Shown: positions 46,329 through 57,794, counted from the stretch's first letter. The stretch: DNA of 64,000 nucleotides from Alectoria sarmentosa (GCA_009733775.1 WOGZ01000010.1:1-64000); one strand, 5' to 3'. The notes: a model not told the origin generated them from the letters alone. A program made the numbers and translations.

Positions 46329-46943
46329 AGAGTCAAGCACTTAGACACTCCGCAGACCCAGTGTGGTGTCGGAGTGCCGCTGAAGACACGATAATGCCTT
46401 TTGGTATCTGATGAACATCGAGAACCTTTCCCGGAGGGCTTAGAGCAAGAGCTTAGCAGAACCCGTGTCCTCTTACGCGGAAAAATCATTGGATAGTTGA
46501 AAAAAAAAAGCCTAAATGACTCTCAGCATTCACATGTACGTTTCATATACGATGGCCTAATCTAATTGTAAAGGATGAAAAGATTTGTGTACAAGACCTG
46601 TGGACGTTAGAATACTTTCTCTGGAGACAATACTCCCAAACGCCATGAACTCACGTCACGCCGTTTGATTCTAGAAGAATGCCACCAGCACGCTCGACCA
46701 TTTGCCTTGACTATGGCCAGGATCGGGGCGATTTACTCTCGACAACGCTTGGAGTTAAGTCGAGAGATGATACTCCTCAGGAGCAAACTGCTCTCGATAT
46801 CAGTCGGATTAGGCACGCTGAACGGTGTGGAAGTGGTGGTGTGAGTGGGTACTCTCTAGAAGAATATATATCTGTACCGCAGTGCAAACTCGAAATCTGA
46901 TTCTCGTCTCCGGCCCAATGCAACAACGCTCAAGAAATCATCA
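46329..46943. other. spacer downstream of kex1
   Basis: About 615 bp, no gene seen. Confidence 0.4.
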
Positions 46944-48932
46944 CTAGTCCTTAAATTTCACATGCCCATTCGCATGCCCATTAGCCTTTCTATTTGCCTC
47001 CTCATCACTGCTGCCTCCGCCAAGACTATATCTTCCCTCCGCTCCATCATCATGTGGGTCCGGGCTCGCAACATGCAGATCATCCAGCTCGCTCTCATCG
47101 AAATCTGCTGCTTCAACGTCCCTCCCTTGCCTTTTACTCCTAAGCAAATGGGCGTTGGAGCCTCCGAATATGCCATCATAGCCTGCTCTGCTGCGCCGAT
47201 CTCGCCAGACGTAGAAGCCCCAAACGCTCGCAAGTATGATGACTACAATCAGTGCCACCTCACCCGATTTGTAGTATGCGGCCCACTTGGCTTCCTCAAG
47301 CTTCTCTGCTTCTGCCTGTTCGGCTGATGTGCTGTTAGGGTGACCGCCCACACTCGTCTCTACCCCCTTTTCGCCATCAATCCGAGAATCCGCCGGCTTC
47401 CCACCAATGCTTGCTATATCTACCCCCAAGAAGCGATCAAGCATATCTCTTGTTCGTCTGGGATAATCAAAAGGTACCATATGGGACGAGTTGTAAAACA
47501 AAATGTAAGTCAGGTTTCGAGCTTCTTGGTAGAGTCCTGCTGGCTCTCCTTCGAAAGTCCAATGCCTGCGAGGGGCCCATGTTCCGGGAGAAAGTTCAAA
47601 GCCTTTGCCGCCGTTCCATTCCATGTTGTGGATGAGCTCTTCGGTGCCGATGTGATTGCAGATAAGATCTTGATCCCCGGAAAAGAGGATGACGGGCACT
47701 TGTTTCAGGATATCGGGTAGGATTTGTATTGTTGGCTTGGATTTGGCGGCATTGAAATTTGAGCCCACAGCTCCAGAACATTCCGTCCATCCGGATTTCT
47801 TGTCCTTGTTAATATGTAGAGCCGCTTTGACATCATCCCTTCGCAGGTATGGAGTAACATGCGTGAGATCCGGGGGCCAATTCATACCGCAGCTGGGGTA
47901 GCTATCTCGAAGTCGGACGTCATACATATTGTAGCACTGTCCGTCCTTCTGAGACAGCCTGAGGATTGATTGGAGAATGGACTCGCATGGTGGCAGATCA
48001 ACTTTGTCCAAGCCTCCTGGCTGATTGAGAGCATCGGTGCACCTTTGGTGCTGCTTTTCAAGCTCATTTGCCTCGTCAGAGCCGCCCTGGATTACGCCAG
48101 CGTCATAGGCCATTGTGAGGTACGAGTCGTATTGCTCGACGGGCGATATCCAACCATTTCCTATGAGAAGACCTGACAAATTCCACTTTAGAGGCCGACT
48201 AGACAAGTTGTTCTTGGAGAGAATAGCTTGGGCTATATATGGTATATGTTGCCCTGCGTAGGATTCCCCAGCAATGTAAAGCTGTCGTATTATTATTATT
48301 GAACAAAACTTTCTTCAGTCCGTGGGTACTCACATCGTTATCTTCGTACTCGGGAAACATTTCGAAAAACTTTGTTAGGAACAGAATCATTTGATCGGCC
48401 ATGTCCTTGAGCTCATGAACGTAGCTGTCCGTATCAACATAGCTGAAGCCCGTCCCAACAGGGTTATCGACGAACAAAATGTTGGCGAATTCATCCCAAG
48501 ACCCATCGGTGTATCGAAGAGTCGATTCATCCTTTAGTCGGTAGGGTCCAATCTCCATCAAAGCACCATCCATTGAACTGCAGCCCGGTCCACCATTCAA
48601 CCATAATACCGTGCGTTGCCGGTTGGCTATATGGCGGTTCTGAAAATGCCAAAAAAAGAGGTTGCCATTGTGCTCGGCATTGACTTCAACGTGACTATGA
48701 GAATGTCAAATCAAGTACAGCAGATGGGATGATATCTGTCCGCTTACCCAGCATGCATTTTCAGAAGCGGGCCATCTGGCTGGCCAGGCAAGGACTGGAC
48801 ATAGTAGTCTGCTGCAGTCTTTTCCGCCGCCGAGACATTCCACATCCACACACATAAGCTGAGCCATATATAGGTCGTGAGGGAGGTAGGAAGCAAGTGT
48901 CGCCCGACAGGATCAAGCCATGAAACAGGCAT
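46944..48932 (-). CDS. kex1: carboxypeptidase Kex1 (pheromone-processing)
   Basis: Golgi serine carboxypeptidase that trims C-terminal Lys/Arg after Kex2 cleavage. Exons 48748-48932, 48334-48694 and 46944-48281 give 627 residues. A signal/anchor region (TTYIWLSLCVWMWNVSA) precedes AAEKTAADYYVQSLPGQP. The catalytic triad is visible: Ser in GESYAG, Asp in SGDQDLICNHIGT and His in NSSHMVPFD. The oxyanion region is LNGGPGCSSMDGA. One membrane helix (VALIVVIILASVWGFYVW) and an acidic cytosolic tail with DFDESELDDL follow, as in the family. The start methionine is inferred; other in-frame choices would only change the leader. Confidence 0.94.
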
Positions 48933-49419
48933 GACTGGATCGTGAAGTTGTCGCAAACACAGTTGGAGGCAAGCTTGTATGCCCTCGTACCTGCAGCCTG
49001 GCAATGGATTGGGACGAGGTGTCCTTGGCTATGGCCGAAGCGTCCTCATCAGGCAAGAGAAGGAGGCGCTCCTTCCAAAAGTCCGTGTATCTTACCGGTC
49101 ACCTTTGCCCCAGACGAAGAGCCAGGCTTTAGACTGGAATAAAATACAAAGATAGAGGGGAGAATGTGATCTGAGGAAGAACGAGATTCACTTGTACTGA
49201 TGGCTAACCATCTTTATTATTGACTCTCAAGTTCTCAATAATACTTAGTCAATGACAATGATAGAAAAGTGCCCGGGCCTCCAGGCGCGCTGTGCCGCCA
49301 TGGCGTACTTGTACTCTACCAAGGACCTCGGTCAGGACTCAGCGGTCTCGACCCAATTCATTTTCACTTGCGACTCGCGACACCACTCATCCTCTTTCGT
49401 CGGCACTTACAAACCTGTC
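48933..49419. promoter_or_regulatory. divergent promoter kex1/lto1
   Basis: About 490 bp between divergent genes. The lto1 frame stays open upstream to 49252, but conservation starts at the chosen ATG. No site assigned. Confidence 0.45.
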
Positions 49420-49422
49420 ATG

Positions 49423-50070
49423 ATGTCTACCACTGAAGATGACCCCTTCGATTTCCTTCTCACCCTCGAAGACGGCTTTTACAAAGAGGGCTACGATTTG
49501 GGCGTTTCGGACGGCAATCGCGCCGGACTCATTGAAGGCCGTTCATTCGGGCTCGAAAAGGGCTTCGAGAAGTATGCCTCCATGGGCCAACTGTATGGAA
49601 GAGCGGTGATATGGTCGGGAAGGCTGCCAGTCTCACGAGATGATCCTGTATCTGACAAGCAAGATGCCAGCGCAGCATACACGGAGAGAGTTTTCAAGGG
49701 CCTATCAGTGCAGGAGAACAACGTAGCAGGTATTCAGTCTGAAGTAGAAAATCTTCCAGGACGAACGCGAGTCCCTGAACTACCTCCCAATACGCGCTTG
49801 GAGAAACATATTCGAACGCTGTATGCTCTTACAGAGCCAGAGAGCCTCTCAACAGACAACGACGAAAATTCTGTGTCCGAATTCGACGATCGCTTCAATC
49901 GTGCAGAGGGCAAAACCAAGGTCATAGAGAAGTTGACCGGTGAGACGAATTCATCAGGAACTCTTGAACACTCTTCGTCCAACCTGTCTGGAGTGGAGTC
50001 GAAAGATGGGAAGGTCAAAAAGGGAGATGGTGGTATCGAAGACATCAGCAGCCTACGTGCCAGGCATTGA
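49423..50070 (+). CDS. lto1: Lto1/ORAOV1-family Fe-S adaptor subunit
   Basis: With Yae1, Lto1 brings the ABC protein Rli1 to the cytosolic iron-sulphur targeting complex. A single exon gives 215 residues. The conserved deca-GX3 core reads GFYKEGYDLGVSDGNRAGLI, then EGRSFGLEKGFEKYASMGQL, near residues 18-55. It opens MSTTEDDPFDFLLTLEDGF, as in the family. The C-terminal 120 residues are hydrophilic and poorly conserved. An ATG one codon earlier (49420) is equally possible. One of only two intron-free models here. Confidence 0.88.
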   Translation: MSTTEDDPFDFLLTLEDGFYKEGYDLGVSDGNRAGLIEGRSFGLEKGFEKYASMGQLYGRAVIWSGRLPVSRDDPVSDKQDASAAYTERVFKGLSVQENNVAGIQSEVENLPGRTRVPELPPNTRLEKHIRTLYALTEPESLSTDNDENSVSEFDDRFNRAEGKTKVIEKLTGETNSSGTLEHSSSNLSGVESKDGKVKKGDGGIEDISSLRARH

Positions 50071-50137
50071 TCTACAAGTGAAGCATCATCCTCTCTGCTC
50101 TTCTGTCCTGCTGCTAGCATTGCTCCACAATTCTTGA

Positions 50138-51888
50138 CTATCTCCCGGGCACTTGGTTGAGCACCCCACCATCGACCGCTATCAGTTCTCCATTGACATA
50201 CATGTTCTTGCACAAGAAAATCACCGCCTGTGCCATCTCCTCATCACTCCCTGGCCTATTCGCGGGCACATGCCCTTTCTCTTGGACCTTTTCCGCCGGC
50301 ATGTGGGTCTTGTTACTCTCATCGCTCTCGTTCATGGTCATTTCGCTTGGGAAGTAGCCCGGAGCTATGCTATTCACCCTTACCTCTGACTTCTCGAATT
50401 CTGCACTCATGAGCTTGCTGAGATGAATCGTGGCTCCTTTGGCCGCATTATAGGCGAAATGGCCTTGGCTATGCCTCATTATACCGCTCATGCTTGAAAT
50501 GACGATGACAGAAGGCGAGCGTGGAGCAAACTTGTCTCCAATGGACGCCTCTGTTCAGATTCTCGATGTCAGCATATCTTCTTTGAGATGGGTTTCCGAA
50601 GGAATCACTCAGCAAATACGTACGGAGGAGACTTTTTATGATTTCGGAGTCAGCATTTCGTGTTCAAGAAGGGGTTTTGGGTCTCAGGGCACGTCTACAG
50701 AGCATGAACTCCCGAGACGTGTTTCAAGGCTCAAGATGTGAACCGAAATAAGCAATTGACCTCGAATACACGTACGGTAAGAATGCGAGGGTGCTGAAGT
50801 AAACAGATGTCACATTTGTCTTCAGAACGCTGTCCCAGTCTTCGACCGACTCGCCCTGCCAGATTTTGTTGCGCAGCTCGTCTGCAGAGGTGGAGTCCGG
50901 TGGAGCCCTCTGAATGATTTCGGAGTCAGCAATCCCCTTTTTAAGGATGGTTCAAGAGTCAGAAGGCATATTTCAGGAGACTGGGAAAGACTCCGGCTCC
51001 TGAAATGTGGTGAAAAAGGGAACAATGGATCGGAAAGATGATTTACAGGCCCGGAAATGCCTGCGTTCGTTACTAAACGGTTGAAATTAGTAAGACGAGG
51101 TTAGTGGTAGCTACGGAGATGGAAGAACAGACTAAGCAGGTTGAGGTATTTCTCCTTTGATGACAAGTCGTGGACCAGCTTCTCCAGATCCGATTTCGAA
51201 GTTACATCATATGGTCCGATGCTACAATCGTATCGATCAACGTTCTTTCTCCCATTAGCTTGCTAACTTGCCTTACGGTATTATTTGTCCTCCTCCTTCT
51301 GGACTGTGGATTTTGGCGGCATTTTCGAGTACTTCCAGCCGGCGTCCACTAATTAATTTCCGAGTCAGAAGTCTCTTGGGATCAGAATTGAGTCACGAAA
51401 CATGTTCCGGGAGTCTTCAAGTCACGCGACAAGTCTCGCAACTCAAAGTACAGGACGAATCAGGAAGACACGGCTCGGAAAAGGTGACTTACGTGATGTA
51501 GACCTTGGCGCCTGCGTTCCGTTTTAGCTATTGGAAGAAAATTCGCGTCCTGGAGGAAGATTCTACAGGTATGCCAAGTGGCGGAGTGTCTCACCATTGG
51601 CAGCCAAGGCTTGGGTTGCCATCAAACCAATGCCTGTACCACCTCCAGTGACCTAGATCGTTTCGGATTCACGTTAGCAAATCTACTTGAAGACGATAGC
51701 GAAATACAAGACAGGTCTGAGGGACTTTCAGGCAGCAAAGCTGACCCCGTATTGCCGCAACATGTAGACAGACCCTCGATACAGAGGTACGGAGAGGGAA
51801 GCAATCGCTCTTAAAGGGTGCATACAAGGCAGACATAGTCCTTGACAGAAAAGATATCCTGAACCTTGAGCTGATGCGTGGATGCCAT
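50138..51888 (-). CDS. short-chain dehydrogenase/reductase
   Basis: NAD(P)-dependent oxidoreductase of unknown substrate. Nine exons (51826-51888, 51595-51652, 51493-51511, 51277-51348, 51133-51221, 51047-51072, 50776-50909, 50624-50631, 50138-50550) give 272 residues. Cofactor motif TGGGTGIG, active-site Ser in VISSMSG and YNAAK are all present; the C-terminus ends VDGGVLNQVPGR. Exon 8 is 8 nt and restores the conserved FLPLLQ reading. Exon 3 is 19 nt. Three of eight introns (144, 137 and 144 nt) are introner-like. Intron 1 (173 nt) ends TTTGCTAACG...CCGAAACGATC and may be a fourth, worn copy. The splice chain is consistent throughout but rests on frame and homology. Confidence 0.87.
50632..50775 (-). 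mobile_element. introner-like intron in the SDR gene (copy b)
   Basis: 144 nt, donor GTACGTG. The 3' end is TGCTGACTCCGAAATCAT followed by AAAAAG. The middle has ACACGTCTCGGGAG and GACGTGCCCTGAGACC, which can pair. The next exon downstream is only 8 nt. Confidence 0.8.
50910..51046 (-). mobile_element. introner-like intron in the SDR gene (copy c)
   Basis: 137 nt, donor GTAAATC, 3' end TTGCTGACTCCGAAATCAT then TCAG. The middle holds a perfect 10-bp inverted pair, ATTTCAGGAG and CTCCTGAAAT. TCTTTCCGATCC near the 5' end matches the TTTTCCGA block of other copies. Confidence 0.82.
51349..51492 (-). mobile_element. introner-like intron in the SDR gene (copy d)
   Basis: 144 nt, donor GTAAGTC. 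It has CACCTTTTCCGAGCCGTGTC near the 5' end, GCGAGACTTGTCGC in the middle, CTCCCGG, TTTCGTGACTCA, then TTCTGACTCGGAAATTAAT before TAG. It aligns over most of its length with the kinase intron at 62341-62487. Confidence 0.85.
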
Positions 51889-52187
51889 ATCAAAGTGATG
51901 TACTCTTGCTAAGGCTTCAGTTGTGTATGTAAAGTATAGGCTGATAAAGTCTGATAAAGTCTGACTAATACTGCAAGTCTGATTAATAGAAAACAGATTC
52001 CCTCCACGGACTTTCAGGTGGTGAATCGACCTCACGTCATCACATCACAGGCTTTTATGCAGATTGTGCAGATCTTTATGCAAGTCACAAGCTTGGAAAC
52101 ATATGTTTCACAAAAAGAGTACTTTACTAGTGGATTCAATTGCCAAGGCAAGCATGACTTCTGTTATATCCTACCGACCCATGCTTT

Positions 52188-53651
52188 CTACTTGAGTGTT
52201 ACCAACTCCTCAGCACTCGTAGGATGTATGGCCACGCAGCTATCAAAGTCCTTCTTCGTCGCGCCCATCTTGACAGCAACACCAAAGCCCTGCAGCATCT
52301 CCGAGCAGCCACTTCCGAGTATGTGAAGTCCGACCACCTTCTCCTCAGCACCCGCGCAAATGAGCTTGTAGCTCGAGGGCGCCTTCTCATCTGGCTCCAT
52401 CATTGCATAGTACATTGCCGTGAAAGCTGTCTTGTATACTTTGACGTTGTCGCCATACTTCTCACGCGCTTCCGGTTCTGTCATGCCAATTGAGCCGACT
52501 TCTGGGTGGGCAAATACGACCGAGGGAATGTTGGTATAATCTAGCTTCGCATTTTTAAAGTCAGGCCCACCGAAGAGTCGATCTGCAAGTTTGCGTCCTG
52601 CCGCTATCGCAACTGGAGTGAGCTCTATCTTGCCGCAGACATCTCCGAGGGAGTATATGCCACCGACATTCGTATCCTGATACTCGTCCGCGATAACCTG
52701 ACCGCGCTCGTTTTGCTTGACCCCTGCTTTTTCCAAACCCAGGTCTTCAACTTCGGGGTTACGGCCTATAGCCCAGAGAAGGCAGTCAATGTCTAGAGTA
52801 CCCGATTTGGTTTCAGAGTCCGAGTAATGCAATTTCAACCAGCCATCATTCTCAGAATGTTTCTCTACTTTCGATTGCGAGGAGTTTCGGTGGATAATAA
52901 TTCCTTGGCGCTCGTATTCGGATACGATCTTATCTTGGATCATGGGGTCGAAGTTACGCAGGAATTTGTCGTGTCGCATGAACATATGTGTCTCGCTACC
53001 AAGGTGGTGGAACATGCCAGCCATTTCGACGGCGATGTAGCCTGCTCCCACAAGGGCTACCTTCTCCGGTCTCCTTTCCAAGTCGAAGAAACCATCAGAA
53101 GTTATGCCCAATTCGCTTCCTGGAATTTGGGGAATGTTTGGGTGGCCGCCAGTGGCCAGCAGAATCTTTTTAGCGCGAATGGTTCCTTTGCTGCCGTCGT
53201 CAAAAACAACCTCAGCTTCATTCTTCGAAAGGAGGTGAGCGCGGCCGTGAAGCCATTCAACGTGATCATTGCCGAGGTTCTTGGCGTATATGCCGTTCAA
53301 ACGTTCGACGTAGGCATCGCGCTTGTGTTTGAAAGTTTTCCAATCGAAAGGAGCAGTCTCTTTGATAGAGAAGCCGTATGCTTTTGCTTCATGAAGAGTT
53401 TCTGCAATTGCGGCAGCGTTCCAAGTGACCTTCTTGGGGACGCAACTTGATAAGAATTAGTACAGTAAGACGATATTTTTGAGGCTTGTGGGTGGTCCAA
53501 ACCCAACATTGACACATGTACCCCCCAACCGGTTACTTTCTATAGCGATTGTCTTGGCACCCCATTGTCCACTAGCCCTTCTCGCAGAGGCAAGACCCCC
53601 ACTGCCTCCTCCGATGACGAAATAATCACACTCTTTTGTAATAGGAGCCAT
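52188..53651 (-). CDS. glr1: glutathione reductase
   Basis: FAD enzyme that keeps glutathione reduced with NADPH. Exons 53503-53651 and 52188-53445 give 468 residues from MAPITKECDYF. FAD motif FVIGGGSGGLASARRA; redox-active disulphide in GGTCVNVGCVPKKV, split by the intron; NADPH motif VGAGYIAVEMAG; second FAD motif GGIYSLGDVCG; C-terminal active-site His in HPTSAEE. The frame is open upstream of the chosen ATG for about 119 codons, ending in a segment (LLRSVSHHTAAIAAPRLSAV) that could serve mitochondrial targeting, so two isoforms are possible. The far upstream part crosses a pyrimidine tract and is unlikely to be coding. Confidence 0.93.
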
Positions 53652-54156
53652 GGCTGTGGAAGAGACAAGGAACTGACGGGAAACTGCGGATAGCCGAGGT
53701 GCTGCAATCGCAGCAGTATGATGGCTGACAGAGCGAAGGAGAGTTGAGGGAGACAGCTTGAACGAGTAAGTACGCGATGTAATGGAAAATACTTGCCTGC
53801 CAGGTTGATTACAGAGATGAGAGAAAAGAGGGAGAGGAGAAGAAGAAGGAGAAGGAGAAGGAGGAGGAGGAAGGGGAAGAGGGCGAAGGAGGAGAGCAAG
53901 AGCCAGAGTAAGAGGAAGAGGAAAAGGAAGAGGAAGAGGAAGAGGAAGTGAATGTGAAAGAGGCTTACGGCTTGGAGATGATGATGAAATGACCGGGACC
54001 ATTGGCACTAGCGAAGCCGATGTCCGGCCCCGCTAGACCAACACCAGGACTTTTGGTCGCGTTGCCGGTCGCGTCTCGAACTTGAATTTTCATTCACCTT
54101 CAATAACCACAACATAACACAACACGGTACAGTACAATAATTCCCGACCATTATGG
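53652..54156. promoter_or_regulatory. divergent region glr1/cce1
   Basis: About 505 bp with the glr1 leader, the polypurine tract and the cce1 promoter, which has CACAACATAACACAACAC just before its start. Confidence 0.45.
53814..53951. repeat. polypurine/polypyrimidine tract in the glr1 leader
   Basis: About 138 bp are nearly all A and G on the plus strand, built from GAGGAA and GAAGGA units. On the glr1 strand this is a C/T run, typical of strong fungal 5' leaders, but unusually long. Confidence 0.85.
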
Positions 54157-55209
54157 ATGGCGTCGCGACTATCCTGGCTCGGCTCGTGTACCAACGCCCA
54201 GCTCAGAATCTTAGCCAGAGCTGTTGGCGTCAACTCCTCTGGCACCAAGCCCGTCCTGACCTCTCACCTGCTAGACCATCTTCCCAAAGGCGCTTTCGGT
54301 CCTAACAAACCCCGGGATGCTCTTCAGGAGCCGTGCAGAATCCTCAGTATAGATATGGGTATTCGAAACCTTGCATACTGCTGCCTCACCCTTCCTGATA
54401 CCCGCGGCCGCGTTGCGACAGACATTGGAAACCCTGTCGTTCAAGATTGGGCTCGTATTGCTATCTCTGAAGACTCAACCAAGTCGAAGCAAGCCAAGCA
54501 TCATATGCCGAAAGAGGCAAGTGGAGAAGTAGAGCGATCTGGAAAGGTCACACTTTCAAAGCCGAAGGAGGCGTTCGATCCAGCGACGTATTCTCAGCAT
54601 GCATACAACCTTGTCACCACTCTCCTAAACGACCTGAAGCCTACCCATATTTTAATCGAACGGCAAAGATTCAGATCAATGGGCGGGTCAGCAGTGCAAG
54701 AATGGACTTTGCGTGTCAATATGTTCGAGGCTATGATTTATGCGGTTTTGAAAACATTTTCGGAAAGTGGATTTTGGAAGGGGATTGTACATCCGATTGC
54801 TCCGTCGAAGGTATCCAACTTTTGGATCGCGAACAAGCACGGTGCTTTGCAGGAGGGACCGGCGTCCAAAAGCGCGAAGACCAAGACCGCAAAGATAGAC
54901 TTGGTTGCGGAATGGTTGGAGGTTGGAGGTCGCTTTGAATTGAAAGGAGCAGCTGTGCAGCTGGGGAAAGCTTATTTGACAAAGAAGACGAGGAAAGATA
55001 GCAAGTCGGCGGTGAAGCAGAAGAAGCTGCCAGGATCCCAAGGACGGGCCGGTGCGCAAGATTCGGTAGAAAAGCTTGATGATTTGGCCGATTGCTTGCT
55101 CCAAGGCATGGCATGGATCAAGTGGGAGAAGAACCGAAGATTGATTATGGCAAAAGGAGCAGAGGCACTACATGGATTAGAGGAACACCGACACGAGGAG
55201 ATTATGTAG
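54157..55209 (+). CDS. cce1: mitochondrial Holliday-junction resolvase Cce1/Ydc2
   Basis: Resolves four-way junctions in mitochondrial DNA. A single exon gives 350 residues. The N-terminal SAP-like helix pair reads CTNAQLRILARAVGVNSSG and PVLTSHLLDHLP. The RNase H-like fold begins ILSIDMGIRNLAYCCL with the first catalytic Asp. ILIERQRFRSM supplies the acidic Glu, and the last acids are in KLDDLADCLLQGMAW. A basic insert (KTRKDSKSAVKQKK) lies before the last motif. An in-frame ATG one codon earlier (54153) is out of frame, so 54157 is kept. Confidence 0.9.
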   Translation: MASRLSWLGSCTNAQLRILARAVGVNSSGTKPVLTSHLLDHLPKGAFGPNKPRDALQEPCRILSIDMGIRNLAYCCLTLPDTRGRVATDIGNPVVQDWARIAISEDSTKSKQAKHHMPKEASGEVERSGKVTLSKPKEAFDPATYSQHAYNLVTTLLNDLKPTHILIERQRFRSMGGSAVQEWTLRVNMFEAMIYAVLKTFSESGFWKGIVHPIAPSKVSNFWIANKHGALQEGPASKSAKTKTAKIDLVAEWLEVGGRFELKGAAVQLGKAYLTKKTRKDSKSAVKQKKLPGSQGRAGAQDSVEKLDDLADCLLQGMAWIKWEKNRRLIMAKGAEALHGLEEHRHEEIM

Positions 55210-55341
55210 CTAGGTTGTGCTTGCCAATATCTGACGAGTTTCCCCAGCGCCATCGTGCATACCGGTTGTTGATACAGAATTTGATCCCATCTAGTCAATA
55301 TTCGGGAAGATTGATGCGCCATGCTCAGCGATCTGCCACCT

Positions 55342-57794
55342 TCAGGCACTTGCCTTTCTCCCTTTTTTGGCCTTTTTGGCCGCAGACTCTACCGCTTCGT
55401 CGCCAACATCCACTTTGACCTTCTTCACTCTCTTAGTCTTGACTTCCTCGCTCACAACAACAAGACCATTGCCCTCTTCCCCACCAGCTGTCACCAACGA
55501 CTTTTCCTCTTCAACCTTCACCCCATCCTCGATCTTCTTTGCCGCATCTCGGACAGGCACTTCGTCAACATCCTTCAACTCTCCCGCTTCAAATTCATAC
55601 CCAATTTCCTTGGTCTTCTCATTCTTGGACTCCCTACGTTTCTTCTCACCTTCAATTCTTCCAGCCCATTGCTCCCTACCAAGTCCCATCTCGAACTTCC
55701 TCTTCTCAAGCTTGTTCCAGGGCACAGGTTTGAAGCGCTTGTTGGCGCCCTTCCAGAGGTTCTCATGTACCTGTTCCTTTAGTACCACCTTGCACTTCAG
55801 GATGTGCCCGAACATGAGGTAATTGTCCATTGTATCAGCCACAACCTTGGCAACGCCAGCGTAAGTGAACTCAACAAAGGCGTAGTGTCGGGAAGCACCA
55901 TTCTTCCGGCTGCGGGACAGGCGGAGGCGACTGATGTCGCCAAATTGGGAGAAGTATTCCCGCATCTCATGCTCGTAGAAGCCATGAGGAATACGCCCTA
56001 CGTAGACTACGCCTGGTCCTTCGTTAGCACTATTTTTGACGTCCTCGAGCTTCTTTGTGGTTGTCTCCGCTTTGGGCAGCGGAGGGATTTTCTGGCCTTG
56101 TTCAAAGCCTGAGCCCGAAACAGGTCCTTCGTCGCCGTCGCTCTCAAACCCTGCGAGGAGGGCGGTGGTGTGATCGTCAGGCTCATCGTTCGAGTCGTCT
56201 TCCGCGTCCGCATCGCCAGGCCCGTCAATTGCTGCTTTCTTGCCAGACGATTCAGCTACGTCCTGTGCTATGGCTCTGCCCTTACCCTTGGCCTTCTTAG
56301 CTGAAACTTTCACTGACTTCTTGGCATCCGTTGCCGCTTCTGCTGCTTCGCTAGCGCCTCCCATAAGCGAAGTAGCAAGACCTCTAAGGGAGGCTCTTGC
56401 GACGTTGGCTCCTTCGGTTGCCGTTGCTAAGAGCTCTCCTGCTGCGTCTCCGAGGGATTTGGACTTGGTGTCCGCTTTCTTAAATCTCTTCTTTGCGGAA
56501 GCATGCTCGGACAACGGATCGAGAATGTCGGTCTTCACCGTCTCAGTGTCTCCGTTCGGAGGGGTCTTGCGCTTCTTGGATCTAGATGGCTCTGGCTTCG
56601 CTTGTTCTTCGGCAGATCCTGTAAGCTTGACGGACTCGTCATCCTCTGTGGCCTTTGAAGCTTTTGATTTCGCTCCTTTCTTCAACTTTTCGGCGCTAGT
56701 CTTGGCGTCTTTCTTTACGGCATCCGCGGCACCGGCAGCCGTCTGTGCAGCTGGAGCCATCGATTTCGCAGCTTCCTTGGCTTTTTCAGTTCCAGCCTTG
56801 GCCCCTTTTTTTACAACCTCTAGGACGTCGGCAGCTGTTTCTGTTGCTGGAGCCTTAGTTTTCGTAGCTTTCTTGACCTTCTCAGTCCCAGCCTTGGTTC
56901 CTTTCTGCACAAGATCTGCACCGCCGGCAGCTGTTTCCGCGGCTGAAGATTTAGCCGACTCAAACTTGCTCGCTTTCGATTTCTTGGCAGGTTTCTTGAC
57001 AATTCTCGCAGCTTTCGTTGCTTGAGGTCCAGTATCAGTTTGCTTCTCCGCAGCCCCAGGAGCCTGCCCTTTCTCTGAATCTAACAAGTCTTCGAATGGC
57101 GCTTCATCCATGGCGATGTCCGGAGCGATGGCAGAGCTTTCCTGTTCAGCAACACCCTCCTCAGCCTTTGACTTCTTGGCTTTCGTCTTCGTCTCAGCCT
57201 TGGCGGTCTCTGGGGTAGCGTCGCTCTTGAGCTTTTTATCTGCAGCTGGCTCCTTGGTCGCCTTTTTCGACTTCTTCGAGCTCTCAGGCTTCTCCTCGGC
57301 GACATCATCTTTGGCGACCTCCGGCTTCGTTGGCTTCTTCTCCTTTTCTGATGACTTGATTATCGGTCCGGTTGGAGATTCAGGGACTCGATCTTTCGCC
57401 CCCTTTCTCTTTCTACCTTTCTTCGCTGTCGTGGCTGGCTTTGCTTCGACTTCATTTGATTCTTCGTCTTTAAAAGCAGCCGTCGTCTTTGTCTTTTTGT
57501 TGGGCTTGGCAGCCTTTGACTTGGCTGGTTTGCTTGATGGCTCTGCATCTACGTCTTCGTTATCGAAGTCAAAGTAATCACCCGCGCGCTTGCGCGATGG
57601 TCTCGGTGATGCTACTGTAGCTTCTTCGATGTTGAGGTCAGGAGCTTCATGCTTGTCACTGGGCTTCGATTTAGCCGCAAGCTTCGCGGTCCCATCGACA
57701 ACTAGTGACACAAGCATGCGTTAGAACGAGCGTTGTCGAATGTGGATTCAGACAATTCTTCACCTAGGTTCTTGGGTGGCTTGGCTTTGGGCAT
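55342..57794 (-). CDS. NOP15/NIFK-like nucleolar RRM protein with long Lys/Ala-rich N-terminus
   Basis: Pre-60S ribosome assembly factor by family. Exons 57764-57794 and 55342-57701 give 796 residues, far longer than yeast Nop15 because of a charged N-terminal region of about 540 residues. That region is rich in Lys, Ala, Glu and Ser, and has diverged internal repeats around TETAADVLEVVKKGAKAGTE and QTAAGAADAVKKDAKTSAEK. One RRM follows, with RNP2 VYVGRIP and RNP1 RHYAFVEF. After it come NLWKGANKRFKPVPW and a basic C-terminus ending AKKAKKGRKASA, the pattern of NIFK/Nop15. The start exon codes MPKAKPPKNL. Confidence 0.86.

Noticed and set aside
47340..47720. Plus-strand frame opposite kex1
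   Set aside because: Shadow of the conserved carboxypeptidase frame.
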